Of a stretch of 64,000 nt of DNA, positions 44,604-53,933 are shown piece by piece. Every line of letters begins with the position of its first letter. Position 1 is the first letter of the stretch. The position numbers and the translations under genes are program-made. Below the pieces are notes generated by a model. The model did not search any database. It worked only from the letters and a program-made list of their open reading frames with translations, and had not been told where the DNA came from. The stretch is from assembly GCF_000221185.1 (NCBI RefSeq), contig NC_015865.1, positions 1,736,001-1,800,000 on the forward strand. Direction: 5' to 3'. The DNA comes from Thermococcus sp. 4557. Lineage in GTDB: Archaea; Methanobacteriota_B; Thermococci; Thermococcales; Thermococcaceae.

Positions 44604-45278
44604 ATGCGTGTTGCCGTGCTGTATTCGGGCGGGAAGGACTCGAACTACGCCCTCTACTGGGCGCTGGAGCAGGGGTTCGAGGTCAAATACCTCGTCTCGA
44701 TGGTGAGCGAGAGGGAAGACAGTTACATGTACCACGTGCCGAACATCCACCTCACCGAGCTCCAGGCGAAGGCGGTGGGAATTCCCCTCGTGAAGGGCTT
44801 CACGAGCGGCGAGAAGGAGAAAGAGGTAGAGGACATGAAGGCCGTCCTCGAGGGGCTGAGGATAGACGGAGTGGTTGCCGGTGCCTTGGCCAGCGAGTAC
44901 CAGAAGAAGCGCGTTGAGGGGGTGGCAAAAGAGCTCGGCATAGAGAGTTTCGCCCCGGCCTGGCACCGCAACCCAATAGAGTATATGCGGGAGCTTATTG
45001 GAATCTTCGACATCGTAATGGTGGGGGTTTCAGCCTACGGGTTAGACGAGAGATGGCTCGGAAGGAGGATTGACGAGAAGGCCATGGGGGAGCTGGTGAG
45101 GCTCCACGAAAGGTATAAAATCCACGTTGCAGGAGAAGGCGGTGAGTTCGAGACCTTCGTCAGGGATGCACCCTTCTTCAAGGCGCGCATAGTTTTCGAT
45201 GAAGTCGAGAAGAAGTGGAACGAGTGGGACTATTCCGGAGTGCTGGAGGTCAAGAGGGCGCACCTTGAGAAAAAATAA
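44604..45278 (+). CDS. dph6: diphthine-ammonia ligase (Dph6)
   Basis: ATP-dependent amidation of diphthine on elongation factor 2 to diphthamide. The 224-residue protein begins with the PP-loop [19 protein letters not shown], has the family motifs [42 protein letters not shown] and the terminal [19 protein letters not shown] at 44604 follows GGGTGAGAGGG. Divergent from the DIPP synthase gene. Ends two bases before the convergent lipoprotein stop codon. Confidence 0.92.
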   Translation: MRVAVLYSGGKDSNYALYWALEQGFEVKYLVSMVSEREDSYMYHVPNIHLTELQAKAVGIPLVKGFTSGEKEKEVEDMKAVLEGLRIDGVVAGALASEYQKKRVEGVAKELGIESFAPAWHRNPIEYMRELIGIFDIVMVGVSAYGLDERWLGRRIDEKAMGELVRLHERYKIHVAGEGGEFETFVRDAPFFKARIVFDEVEKKWNEWDYSGVLEVKRAHLEKK

Positions 45279-45279
45279 A

Positions 45280-45298
45280 GTCAGGGCTTCACCCTGAC
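45280..45298. terminator. bidirectional stem-loop between dph6 and the lipoprotein gene
   Basis: GTCAGGG (45280-45286) pairs perfectly with CCCTGAC (45292-45298) around CTTCA, directly after the dph6 stop and over the end of the convergent gene. Confidence 0.45.
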
Positions 45299-47836
45299 CC
45301 AGAACCACGCCTTTGAGCAGCCGCCCGAGACGCCGCAGCTCGGGAACTCGGGGCTCCACTCCTTGGTTGGAATCGCGGAGTTCGGCTCCCAGTCAAAGTA
45401 GTCGTCATCGAGGAGGAGCGTTATCGCCACCTGTCCCATCGGGTCGTCGTCGTTGCCCCATTTTCCAGCGTCCTCTTCCCAGCCGTCGTATTCGAGGTAG
45501 AGGAACGGCACGTCCGCCCTTGTGTGCCCTATAATCAGCATCTGGGGCCTTGAGGTAAACCTGTTGCCAGGGAGAACCCCCGCCTTGGGATAGCGGTTAA
45601 CCGGCTGAACCGGGACCATCGCGGTGGTTTGCTCGGCCGTTATGTCGGGCACATCGGCCGCTTCCTCCGGCTTGAAGGAGATGAACCCGCTCGCGTAGAG
45701 GTAGTACTCCTCGTCGCCGAGTTCGGTGTCCTTCGTGAACTGGACGGTGTCAAGGTAAGCCTGGAGCGTGTTGTAGCGGAGCGTCCTCGGGACCTCAACT
45801 TCCTGAACGAGGTAGGTCACCCTCATGTTGCCGTCGGCGGACCATACCTCAACGAGAACACCGTCGCGGTAGTTGCCGTTCGCGTCTATCGCGTAGCCGT
45901 TGTAGCCAACCGGATCGGGGTCTCCGCCGAGGTCCCTGACTATCGTTGAGCCCCACCACTCGGCCGCACCCTGGCCGGTGACGAGCTGGTTGATGAACAT
46001 AACCCCGTTGTAGCCGTACTTCATGGCCGTTCCTATTTCTCCGGTGGCGAGGCCCAGGGCGGCGTCAACCAGAAAGCCGGCCCCGAGTGTGATGTATTCG
46101 CCGGGGTCGTCCAAGTCCCAGCCGGCCGTGTGGACGTAAACCTTCCTGTATTTTTTGACCTCGTCGAGGGGCATGGCAAATATCGGATAGCCGTTGACGA
46201 AGGGGTAGCTCACGCTTATCGCCCTCTCGTCGTGGTATAAAAGCCGGCTGTGGTCATTGGCCTCTACCCAGCGCTTTGCTGGATAGCCAACGGCGTAAAT
46301 CGGCCCGTACTTCCAGTCAAGGTCGTTCTCGTGCTCCCAGTAAACCGGGAAGGCCCACGAGACGAGCTGAATCTCGCCCTCCGCGCTGTCCTTGTTGCCC
46401 TTTATGTAAACGTCCTCGACGACGATGACGAGGTAACGCTCGACGTCCTTGTCCATGCTGAGCCCGTTGGTGGCGTTCACCCAGATGTTGCTGTGGGCAG
46501 GGAAACGGGGCTTTAGTGAGGGGGCCTGAACCTGGCCCGCGAACCAGAGGCGGAAGTAGCGCCAGGGGACGAGGGAGAAGAAGTTCTCGATGGTGAACTC
46601 GACGACGTGCCGGTCGTTTTCGATGTATGTACTCACCTTTCCCTCGCGGTAGACGCTCCCGTACGCGTCCCTAAGCTTGAAGGAGTCCTCGTCTATGTAT
46701 GCTATCCAGTCGGCCTCGCCGTTGTCACTGCTGTCAAAAAAGACCTTCATCGGCATCATGTCGCGGTACTTGCGGTCGTCGAGGTACAGCTTAATCATCA
46801 GGTCGTAGCCCCTCGCCTCCATGTATAACTTGCCCTCCGGCGTGAAGAAGCTGGCCGGCGAGTAGTAGTCAATCCATCCCTTCCCGGCCTCGATTACGAA
46901 GCTACCGGTGTAGGGGTAGGTGAGACTGGGGCTTTTATCGGTCATCGTGCTCCCGTAGATTCTGAGATAAACTCTCTCAGGGAATATCTCCGAGAAGCTC
47001 TCGATGGTGAAGCTCACCCGCCTTCCGTCGAGCTGAACGCTTCCATTCTGAAGTTCAACGGAGCCGTTCCCGGTCAGCTCGTAGAGGGTGAAGCCCGTGG
47101 AGTAAAGGTGAAGCTCCCATATTCTCCCGAACTCCTCGCCCTCATCGAAGCGCAGAACCGTCGGCTCGTAGAAATACTTTTTGCCGCTAAACATGTCTAT
47201 GAAGACGGGGATGTGGACGTAGGCGTTGGCTAAACTCTCGTTCTCGAAGGTTATCGTGAACTTGACGTTCTTGCCCGGGTCTGTGGAGGCAGTAATGATC
47301 GAGACCTTCTCTATCTTCTCCCCGTTCGGCTCGAAGGCGTCGCTTCCAATCGGTCCGGCGTATGTGAAGTTTGCCGTGAGCCTGTAAACGGGTATTATGA
47401 CGGGCTCAAGGGTGACGTTTATCAGGGTATCCGGCAGGGAGAAACCTGGCCCCGTTCCGTCCTCGTTGGTTTCCCCGGCTTCGCAGCCGAGATCCGGGTC
47501 GGCGTCGCCCTCACATACCACATTGCCGTCCTCATCGTATTGAAGATCCTCGTTTGATGGAGGGGTCTCGGTGGACGTTGATGTCCCGGTTGAGGTCCCG
47601 GTTTGAGTTTCGGTCTGCGTTACGGTCTCAGTGGTTGTGTGGCTTCCGGTCTCACTTCCAGTTTCCGTTGGAGAACTCCCCGCCGTGGATGTCGTTTCAC
47701 CCGTGCCGCTTGTCGTTGGATTCTCGCTCGTTGTTGGGCTCGTGCCCGTGGATGAGGGGGTGTTGCCAATGCACCCGCTGAGGATGACTAACGTGCTCAC
47801 CAGCAAGAAAATCAAAATTCGTGAGGCTTTTTTCAT
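45281..47836 (-). CDS. large surface lipoprotein of unknown function
   Basis: An 851-residue exported protein. Residues 1-22 are a lipoprotein signal with Cys22 in VILSGC; residues 23-110 are a Ser/Thr/Gly linker, probably glycosylated. Residues 130-300 and 305-470 each have a beta-sandwich appearance, with MPMKVFFDSSDNGEADWIAYID near 370, similar in pattern to a segment of the protease at 39419. Residues 470-850 hold a further domain with many aromatic residues and a conserved WDLDDPGEYITLGAGFLVDA-like stretch. No catalytic motif recognised. May bind polysaccharide or act with a transporter. Confidence 0.75.
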   Translation of the reverse strand: MKKASRILIFLLVSTLVILSGCIGNTPSSTGTSPTTSENPTTSGTGETTSTAGSSPTETGSETGSHTTTETVTQTETQTGTSTGTSTSTETPPSNEDLQYDEDGNVVCEGDADPDLGCEAGETNEDGTGPGFSLPDTLINVTLEPVIIPVYRLTANFTYAGPIGSDAFEPNGEKIEKVSIITASTDPGKNVKFTITFENESLANAYVHIPVFIDMFSGKKYFYEPTVLRFDEGEEFGRIWELHLYSTGFTLYELTGNGSVELQNGSVQLDGRRVSFTIESFSEIFPERVYLRIYGSTMTDKSPSLTYPYTGSFVIEAGKGWIDYYSPASFFTPEGKLYMEARGYDLMIKLYLDDRKYRDMMPMKVFFDSSDNGEADWIAYIDEDSFKLRDAYGSVYREGKVSTYIENDRHVVEFTIENFFSLVPWRYFRLWFAGQVQAPSLKPRFPAHSNIWVNATNGLSMDKDVERYLVIVVEDVYIKGNKDSAEGEIQLVSWAFPVYWEHENDLDWKYGPIYAVGYPAKRWVEANDHSRLLYHDERAISVSYPFVNGYPIFAMPLDEVKKYRKVYVHTAGWDLDDPGEYITLGAGFLVDAALGLATGEIGTAMKYGYNGVMFINQLVTGQGAAEWWGSTIVRDLGGDPDPVGYNGYAIDANGNYRDGVLVEVWSADGNMRVTYLVQEVEVPRTLRYNTLQAYLDTVQFTKDTELGDEEYYLYASGFISFKPEEAADVPDITAEQTTAMVPVQPVNRYPKAGVLPGNRFTSRPQMLIIGHTRADVPFLYLEYDGWEEDAGKWGNDDDPMGQVAITLLLDDDYFDWEPNSAIPTKEWSPEFPSCGVSGGCSKAWFWVRVKP

Positions 47837-48004
47837 ACAGGCACCTCCAAGCTAAACCCAGGGCAAGAAAAGAAATTGGAGCCCATGCAGGGTCTGTATT
47901 TTATTCAATTATGTCCTTCATTTTATTTAAGAGTTTCTTCAATGAAGAGTTATTCAGGGGACAAAATTTATTAAGCGCGAATTATTATCACATCTGGTGG
48001 TAGA

Positions 48005-48766
48005 ATGATCGAGGTCGAGAACCTCACCAAGAGCTTCGGCTCTACGAGGGCGGTCAAAGGGATAACGTTCACCGTGGGTGATGGCGAGATATACGGCCTC
48101 CTCGGGCCGAACGGGAGCGGAAAGAGCACGACGATGAAGATTCTGGCGGGAATACTGAAACCCACCTCGGGGCGCGTTGTTGTTGGCGGAGTTGACGTCG
48201 TCGAGGATTCTCTGGGGGTCAGGAGGATAGTTGGCTACGTGCCTGAAACGCCGGTTCTCTACGAGAGCCTAACGCCGGTTGAGTTCTTCAACTTCGTGGG
48301 GAGCGTGAGGGGGATTCCAAAGGAAGAACTTCAGGAGAGGGTTGAGACCTTGGTCAGGGCGTTTGGGATAGGGAGTTACCTTGGCGAGATGATAGGTTCG
48401 CTCAGCTTTGGAACGAGGCAGAAGGTGTCGCTCATAGCGGCGATGCTCCACGACCCGAAGGTTCTCATACTGGACGAGGCGATGAACGGCCTCGACCCCA
48501 AGAGCGCCCGCATTCTCAGGGAACTCCTCCTCCAGTTCAAGGAAGAAGGCAGGAGCATAGTCTTCTCCACCCACGTTCTGGCGCTGGCAGAGACGATATG
48601 CGACCGCGTTGGTGTCATCTACAACGGAGAGATAATCGCGGAGGGAACCGTGGAGCAGCTCAAGGAGTTCGCCCATGAGGAGAGCCTTGAAGACGTCTTC
48701 CTCAAGCTCACCGAGAGCCAGGATGAGGTGGCTGGAATAGTCAGGGCGCTTAAAGATGCCCTTTAG
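48005..48766 (+). CDS. ABC transporter ATPase
   Basis: A 253-residue ATPase: Walker A GPNGSGKSTTMKIL, Q-loop YVPETP, signature LSFGTRQKVSLIAAML (SFGTR in place of the strict SGGQ), Walker B VLILDEAMNGLDPKS (DEA instead of DEP), H-loop STHVLAL. It resembles ATPases of ABC-2-type exporters. ATG at 48005 after GGTGGTAGA, TATA-like TTTATTAAG at 47967. Drives the membrane protein encoded 10 bases downstream. Confidence 0.9.
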   Translation: MIEVENLTKSFGSTRAVKGITFTVGDGEIYGLLGPNGSGKSTTMKILAGILKPTSGRVVVGGVDVVEDSLGVRRIVGYVPETPVLYESLTPVEFFNFVGSVRGIPKEELQERVETLVRAFGIGSYLGEMIGSLSFGTRQKVSLIAAMLHDPKVLILDEAMNGLDPKSARILRELLLQFKEEGRSIVFSTHVLALAETICDRVGVIYNGEIIAEGTVEQLKEFAHEESLEDVFLKLTESQDEVAGIVRALKDAL

Positions 48767-48776
48767 GTGGGGGAGC

Positions 48777-50240
48777 ATGTTCGAGATAGTCAGAATCCTC
48801 TACAAGGAGCTCCACTATCGGCGTTTGAAGAGCAACCCCCAGATAGCGGCTGATCCTGAGAAGTTCAGGAAGCAGCTCAGGAACGCGGGCGATATAAAGA
48901 GGGGGATGGCCCTTCAGTCGGTTGCCTTCCTGTTCTTTGGTGTCATGATGGCGGGGGCGATTGCAGGGGCCGAGGACGAAACCAGGGCGGCGGTGATATT
49001 CGCCACCTACGCCCTTCTCCCCTTCATAATGGCGCTCTACACTACAACGGTCAACGCCTCCTATGCGACCTCTATGGGAATCTTCGAGCCGCTCAAGCCC
49101 CTACCCATAAGAACTGGCTCAAAGTACCTCAGCGTTCTCCTCGCGATAGACAACGTTCCCGCTGTCATCGCGCTCCTACCTGCGGCCGTCCTGATGATGG
49201 TGAAGTACGGAACCCCCGGCCTGCTCGGCCTTCTTTGGGTTCTCACCGGAGCTTTCCTCGGCCACGTCCTCGGGCTGGTCGTCTTCACGTTCTTCGGCTC
49301 GGCGAGTGTTGGCGGCAGGTTCTCGAAGCTCAGGACGCTGGCAAGGACCCTGGGTGTTATCCTCTTCATCGGCATCTTCTACGCCCTCAACTACCTCCAG
49401 CAGTACGTCAACGAGCACTACGAGGACCTTCTGCCCTTCTTCTCGAAGTACTCCCTGGCCTATCCGTTCTCCGTCGCCTCGATAACGGATCCATTCCACT
49501 CCTCCATCATTCTCCTCGGCTATCTCGTCGTTCTCGTTCCTCTCTACCTGTTCATCCTTGAGAGGCTCTGGGGCAGACTCGAAGAGGGGGCGAAGGTTTC
49601 CCGCTCCAGAACCGTTCGCTTCAAGGCAGAAACCCACCATCCGATTGTGGCGATCGCTCTGAAGGACCTGAGGATAGTCTTCAGAAAGAGCGCCCTTCTC
49701 GTCGGCTTCATCTTTCCGCTCTTCATCATCCTGCCGAGTGCTGTGAACATCCTCGTTTCTGGCTCCATTAGGGAGTGGAGCGTGGTTTCGGTGCTGTTCA
49801 TGATCGGATGGGTGGCCTCCGTGGGCGTCGACACAGTCCTTAAGATAGATGGTCGGGAGTTCGAGTTCCTCAGGAGTCTCCCCATAACTGTCGGCCAGTT
49901 CCTTCGGGCGAAGCTTCTCGTCATGAACGCCGTTCCGGTCACCGCCGGCGTCGGCCTCGTCCTGGCGGTTTCGTACCTCAACGCTAGAACCCTCGCCCTG
50001 CTTCCCGCCGCGGTTATCCTTCCGCTCCTGACGTCCTCAGTGGCGCTGGCCTTCTTCTACCACGGCGAAAGCGAGCTATCCGTGCCGGAGACGAACTTCG
50101 GCCACGTTCTGGTGCTCATGATAATCAACGGTGCCACTCTCGGAGCAATCGCTGGCCTCTGGTACTTCCTCGGCTATCCCTACGCTCTGGCTCTGGCTAC
50201 CGTTGGTTTCGTAGCGGTTCAAGCCCTCATCAACAGGTGA
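48777..50240 (+). CDS. ABC exporter membrane protein
   Basis: A 487-residue membrane protein with about 12 hydrophobic segments, twice the usual number, suggesting a fused pair of six-helix halves. N-terminal cytoplasmic stretch LYKELHYRRLKSNPQIAADPEKFRK, no catalytic motif. The ATG at 48777 follows GGTGGGGG and lies just after the ATPase stop. Substrate unknown. Overlaps the convergent Mth938-like gene by 11 bases. Confidence 0.85.
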   Translation: MFEIVRILYKELHYRRLKSNPQIAADPEKFRKQLRNAGDIKRGMALQSVAFLFFGVMMAGAIAGAEDETRAAVIFATYALLPFIMALYTTTVNASYATSMGIFEPLKPLPIRTGSKYLSVLLAIDNVPAVIALLPAAVLMMVKYGTPGLLGLLWVLTGAFLGHVLGLVVFTFFGSASVGGRFSKLRTLARTLGVILFIGIFYALNYLQQYVNEHYEDLLPFFSKYSLAYPFSVASITDPFHSSIILLGYLVVLVPLYLFILERLWGRLEEGAKVSRSRTVRFKAETHHPIVAIALKDLRIVFRKSALLVGFIFPLFIILPSAVNILVSGSIREWSVVSVLFMIGWVASVGVDTVLKIDGREFEFLRSLPITVGQFLRAKLLVMNAVPVTAGVGLVLAVSYLNARTLALLPAAVILPLLTSSVALAFFYHGESELSVPETNFGHVLVLMIINGATLGAIAGLWYFLGYPYALALATVGFVAVQALINR

Positions 50241-50586
50241 TGTGAAATATCGCGAGGACTTTCCTCTTTCCCCAGAGTCCGTTGAAGAGCTCCACGGCAT
50301 CTCCTGTCGGCCTCTCGATGACCTCTTTGTTCGCCACCAGCTCCCTGCTTTCCGGCAGGAGGGAGAGCCTTCCCCAGGCGCCGGTGCCGACAAGCAGAAC
50401 GTCGAAGTCCTCGCTCAGGTACTCCCTCAGCTCATCCGGGTCGAGCTTGTGGCTCGTGCCGTGCTTGTTCTTGCTGAGCCATTTCTTGCGCTCCCCGATT
50501 TTTCCGCTCGGGTAGATAACGATGTCATGGTCGTAAACTTTACCATCCACGACTATCCTCCCGAACTCGGGGAACTCGACCCTCAT
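50230..50586 (-). CDS. Mth938-domain protein (DUF498)
   Basis: A 118-residue protein of the Mth938/AAMDC family: FGRIVVDGKVYDHDIVIYPSGKIGERKKWLSK, then FDVLLVGTGAWGRLSLLP and NGLWGKRKVLAIFHITC at the end. The family has a conserved pocket but no settled biochemical role; relatives include complex-I assembly factor NDUFAF3. Downstream of the Nudix gene (four-base gap) in one transcript. Confidence 0.85.
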   Translation of the reverse strand: MRVEFPEFGRIVVDGKVYDHDIVIYPSGKIGERKKWLSKNKHGTSHKLDPDELREYLSEDFDVLLVGTGAWGRLSLLPESRELVANKEVIERPTGDAVELFNGLWGKRKVLAIFHITC

Positions 50587-50590
50587 GGCA

Positions 50591-51100
50591 TCACCTCAGG
50601 CTCAGGGCGTCCCTCAGAATCTTCGCGTGGTCGAACGCCAGCGGCAGCTTCAGCGCTTCCTCAACGGGCACAACGTGCACCTCCTCGGCGTCGTCCCCGG
50701 CCTTCAGTTTTCCAGTTCCAATCGCTAAAAATGCCGTCGTCACGGTGTGCCCCCTTGGGTCGCGGTTCGGGTCGGAGTAAACTCCAACGAGCCTGATGAG
50801 TCTAACGTCGAGACCGGTTTCCTCCTTTGCCTCGCGCAGGGCTGCCTCCTCGACGGTTTCGCCGTACTCGACGAAGCCCCCCGGTAGGGCGTAGTGGTCT
50901 TTGAACGGTTCGTGCTTCCGCTTTATGAGGACGATGCCTCCATTGTAAAGGATGACTACGTCGGCGGTGAGGCCTATGCACCTGTGCGCCTCGACCCTGA
51001 GCTCCGGGTGGGTTCTGGAGAGAAACTCTCTGAGCTCCTCCCGTACGGGGGTTATATCGTAGCCCCTCGGGGCCTTAACGAGCAGAACGTATCGGTCCAT
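50591..51100 (-). CDS. Nudix hydrolase
   Basis: A 169-residue protein. The Nudix box is complete: [24 protein letters not shown], with the metal-binding REAKEE. An extra N-terminal part of about 50 residues ([23 protein letters not shown]) precedes the core; the [18 protein letters not shown] segment is common in ADP-ribose pyrophosphatases. The substrate is a guess. The ribosome binding site GAGGTGAT overlaps the D box of a C/D sRNA candidate that lies directly upstream on the same strand. Confidence 0.88.
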   Translation of the reverse strand: MDRYVLLVKAPRGYDITPVREELREFLSRTHPELRVEAHRCIGLTADVVILYNGGIVLIKRKHEPFKDHYALPGGFVEYGETVEEAALREAKEETGLDVRLIRLVGVYSDPNRDPRGHTVTTAFLAIGTGKLKAGDDAEEVHVVPVEEALKLPLAFDHAKILRDALSLR

Positions 51101-51105
51101 ACCAT

Positions 51106-51160
51106 CACCTCAGGGAAGTCTCTCATCATTTCTCAGTATGCTGACGTTTCATCATTGGTG
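51106..51160 (-). ncRNA. C/D-box guide sRNA
   Basis: On the minus strand every element of an archaeal C/D sRNA is present in consensus form: stem CACC (51157-51160), box C ATGATGA (51149-51155), 12-base guide (51137-51148), box D' CTGA (51133-51136), 3 bases, box C' ATGATGA (51123-51129), 9-base guide (51114-51122), box D CTGA (51110-51113), and GGTG (51106-51109) closing the stem with CACC. Such RNAs direct 2'-O-methylation of rRNA or tRNA with fibrillarin, Nop5 and L7Ae. Targets would be complementary to AACGTCAGCATA and GAGACTTCC. The 3' end overlaps the Nudix ribosome binding site. Confidence 0.75.
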
Positions 51161-51178
51161 GACAATTGGTGGACATAG

Positions 51179-52027
51179 TTATTCATGAAGATTTATATCG
51201 TTAATCCTCTCGACCGTGACTCTCCTCGCCAGCTCGTTCACTTCATCCATAGTGAAGTCGAAGCTTCTGCGCTGGAGGAAAAGGGCCGTGAAGGCGCTGG
51301 CCCTCTTGAGTGCTTGAATGAATGGGCAGTCGTGGTAGAACATGGCAAACGATGCCAGGAAAACGTCGCCCGCGCCGGTGGATTCCTCCACCGCAACCCT
51401 GGCCGGGGTGTAGGCGTATTTCCGTCCCCGGAGGTATGCCTGACCCACATCGGCACCCCGGGAGATTAGAAGCACTTCTATTCTGTCGGGGTCGATGTTT
51501 CTTACGAGCTGGGCCTCGGAGACGTCGGCGTGAAGAACCTTCAGCCCGTTGAAGATGCCGCCGTCTATCCCCGTCAGCTTAAGTCTTCCCGGATTGGGCG
51601 ACCTGATGAACCCCTGGACGTCCGCGACAACGAAGTTGCTCCTCCTTTTGGCGAGTGCAACGGTTTCGGGTGGAATCTCGCCTGCAACTGGGTTGAGGAT
51701 GATTATATCGTAGTTCCCGCGTGGCATGTCGGTTATTCTCTCCGCGACGGAGAGGAGGCTGAGTTCCCTCGTGTTCCCGTCGAGATAATGGAGCCGGTAG
51801 GAGGTGCTGCTCTCCGCGGGTATCGTGTGGAGTACTATGCCTTTTTCTTCAAGTTCCCTGAGCCAGCTTTCGGGAAAATCCTCACCAACGCTGGTCAGGA
51901 TCTCGACCGTGCAGAATCTGGACAGGGCCATCGCGGAATAGTATGCCCCTCCCCCCATGCGGTGTTCAATTCCAGAACCCTTGACGATGATATCCCTCAC
52001 GAGATGGCCGACGATGAGGCACCTCAT
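51179..52027 (-). CDS. PfkB-family carbohydrate kinase
   Basis: Ribokinase-type sugar or nucleoside kinase, 282 residues. It has the N-terminal GGGAYYSAMALSRF segment and the C-terminal signature EESTGAGDVFLASFAMFYH with the catalytic Asp and anion hole. Substrate unknown. The start at 52027 gives a normal PfkB N-terminus (MRCLIVGHLVRDIIV) behind GGGCGGGC; an upstream ATG at 52066 is possible since a TATA box lies at about 52097. Confidence 0.85.
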   Translation of the reverse strand: MRCLIVGHLVRDIIVKGSGIEHRMGGGAYYSAMALSRFCTVEILTSVGEDFPESWLRELEEKGIVLHTIPAESSTSYRLHYLDGNTRELSLLSVAERITDMPRGNYDIIILNPVAGEIPPETVALAKRRSNFVVADVQGFIRSPNPGRLKLTGIDGGIFNGLKVLHADVSEAQLVRNIDPDRIEVLLISRGADVGQAYLRGRKYAYTPARVAVEESTGAGDVFLASFAMFYHDCPFIQALKRASAFTALFLQRRSFDFTMDEVNELARRVTVERINDINLHE

Positions 52028-52149
52028 TTTGCCCGCCCAATCTTTATTGTTAACCACGCTTTCCATAAAAACCTTTTGGAAATTTTCCGAAAAGTTTATA
52101 AGGGCAAAAACGAAAAGCTTAAAAGGATATGTCCTTTTGGGGTGGGGCT

Positions 52150-52470
52150 ATGAAGCGCCTGGGTAAAGTTTCTCACTATGCAAAGCAGGGTTTCCTGGTT
52201 CTCAGGACTGACTGGGTGCCTTCGCTCAACGACCCGGTGGTTGACAAAAAGCTCACCGTGGTCGGTGTAGTGAAGGATGTCTTCGGGCCGGTTAAGAGGC
52301 CCTACGTGGCCGTCAAGCCGCGGGTCAAGAATCCCGAGAGCTACATCGGTGCGCTGCTGTACGTTGATTCCTCTAGGAAGAAATCCCGGCCAGGTAGAAA
52401 ATCCAGGTCCGGGAAGAAGCGTTCCAAGGGCGGAAAGGCAAGACGCCCTGCCCCCAGAAAGAGGGGGTGA
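52150..52470 (+). CDS. gar1: H/ACA ribonucleoprotein subunit Gar1
   Basis: Component of H/ACA RNPs that guide pseudouridylation. The 106-residue protein has the Gar1 barrel (QGFLVLRTDWVPSLNDPVVDKKLTVVGVVKDVFGPVKRPYVAVKP) and a highly basic C-terminal tail. ATG at 52150 follows GGGGTGGGG. It precedes tfb by six bases, an arrangement that places RNA modification and transcription genes in one operon. Confidence 0.93.
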   Translation: MKRLGKVSHYAKQGFLVLRTDWVPSLNDPVVDKKLTVVGVVKDVFGPVKRPYVAVKPRVKNPESYIGALLYVDSSRKKSRPGRKSRSGKKRSKGGKARRPAPRKRG

Positions 52471-52476
52471 GAGCTT

Positions 52477-53388
52477 TTGGCTGATAAGAATGTATGTCCG
52501 GTTTGCGGCTCCGATAAGCTGTTTTATGACCCAAGGAGAGGCGAAATTGTCTGTTCTGTCTGCGGTTACGTTGTTCAGCAGAATGTCGTCGATGAGGGTC
52601 CTGAGTGGCGCGCCTTCGATCCCGACCAGAGGGCCAAGCGCGCCAGGACCGGTGCGCCCATGACGCTGATGATCCATGATAAGGGCCTCTCCACCGACAT
52701 AGACTGGCGCGACAAGGACATACACGGCAACCAGATAACCGGAATGTACCGGACCAAGATGCGCCGCCTGAGGATGTGGCAGAGGAGAATGCGCATAAAC
52801 GACGCGGCCGAGCGTAACCTCGCGTTCGCACTAAGCGAGCTGGACAGAATGGCCGCCCAGATGCGCCTCCCGAGGCGCGTCAAGGAGGTCGCTGCCTCGC
52901 TCTACAGAAAGGCCGTCATGAAGAAGCTCATCCGCGGGCGCTCGATTGAGGGGATGGTCTCCGCGGCGCTCTACGCGGCGTGCAGGATGGAGGGCATTCC
53001 CAGGACTCTCGATGAGATAGCGGCCGTTTCGAAGGTCACGAAGAAGGAGATTGGAAGGAGCTACCGCTTCCTTGCCCGCGGCCTCAACCTCAACCTCCGC
53101 CCGACCAGCCCGATTGAGTACGTTGACCGCTTCGGCGATGCTCTGAACGTGAGCGCCCGGACGAAGAAGAGGGCCAAGGAGATACTCCATGAGGCCATAA
53201 AGCGAGGCATAACCAGCGGCAAGGGCCCCACAGGACTTGCGGCGGCGGCGCTCTACGTGGCTTCCCTCCTAGAGGGTGAGAAGAAGACCCAGCGTGAGGT
53301 GGCGGAGGTAGCGCACGTAACCGAGGTCACCGTGAGGAACCGCTACAAGGAACTGGTGGAGAAGCTCAACATAAACGTCCCGATATGA
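52477..53388 (+). CDS. tfb: transcription initiation factor B (TFB)
   Basis: Archaeal TFIIB homologue, 303 residues; it binds TBP-TATA and the BRE and recruits RNA polymerase. N-terminal zinc ribbon with Cys7, Cys10, Cys26 and Cys29, the B-reader region ([19 protein letters not shown]), then two cyclin repeats (residues 105-195 and 205-300), ending [17 protein letters not shown]. The start is TTG at 52477 after GGTGAGAG. Thermococcales may have two TFB paralogues; which one this is cannot be decided. Confidence 0.96.
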   Translation: MADKNVCPVCGSDKLFYDPRRGEIVCSVCGYVVQQNVVDEGPEWRAFDPDQRAKRARTGAPMTLMIHDKGLSTDIDWRDKDIHGNQITGMYRTKMRRLRMWQRRMRINDAAERNLAFALSELDRMAAQMRLPRRVKEVAASLYRKAVMKKLIRGRSIEGMVSAALYAACRMEGIPRTLDEIAAVSKVTKKEIGRSYRFLARGLNLNLRPTSPIEYVDRFGDALNVSARTKKRAKEILHEAIKRGITSGKGPTGLAAAALYVASLLEGEKKTQREVAEVAHVTEVTVRNRYKELVEKLNINVPI

Positions 53389-53391
53389 GGG

Positions 53392-53892
53392 ATGTCCGTG
53401 CTTATAGCGGTGACGAGCGACACCCATTACGGCGATAAGACCCGAAACCCTCCTTCCCTTCTTTTCCAGCACCTTGAGGAGAGAATGCCGGATTTGATAC
53501 TCCACGCTGGCGACGTTACGTCCCATGAGCTTCTGGAGGAGCTTGAGGGGTTCGCGCCGGTAATAGCCGTTCGGGGGAACGCTGATTACCTCAACCTCCC
53601 CGAGGAAAGGGTCGTCGATGCAGGGGACATTGAAATCGGCCTTCTCCACGGACACCAGTTCTTCTCGCTCAACGCCCAGTTCCTGACGCTCAAAGCCCTC
53701 GACATGGGGGTCGATGTTCTCGTATTTGGCCACACGCACCGTTTCTACCACGATACTTACTCGATCCACGGGAAAAGGGTGGTTCTCCTCAACCCCGGCT
53801 CGCCAACGTTCCCCAGGATGGATTCGGCTGGCTTTGCACTCCTTGAGGTCGATGGAGAAAGCGTCCGGGTCGAGAGGGTGCGCTTCTGGTGA
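53392..53892 (+). CDS. YfcE/MJ0936-family metallophosphoesterase
   Basis: A 166-residue calcineurin-like phosphoesterase with all metal-ligand motifs: SDTHYGD, HAGDVTS, VRGNAD, LLHGHQ and FGHTHRF. MJ0936-type enzymes are Mg/Ni/Mn-dependent phosphodiesterases with broad activity. Three bases after tfb; probably the last gene of the gar1-tfb operon. Confidence 0.9.
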   Translation: MSVLIAVTSDTHYGDKTRNPPSLLFQHLEERMPDLILHAGDVTSHELLEELEGFAPVIAVRGNADYLNLPEERVVDAGDIEIGLLHGHQFFSLNAQFLTLKALDMGVDVLVFGHTHRFYHDTYSIHGKRVVLLNPGSPTFPRMDSAGFALLEVDGESVRVERVRFW

Positions 53893-53933
53893 AGTGAACT
53901 TCCAGAAAAGCTAAGGAAGGAAAAGAAAGGCCA

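Noticed and set aside
51155-51175. Direct repeat TTGGTGGACA with 11-base period between the sRNA and the PfkB gene
   Set aside because: Only two copies with one base between them; it probably reflects a local duplication rather than a functional array.
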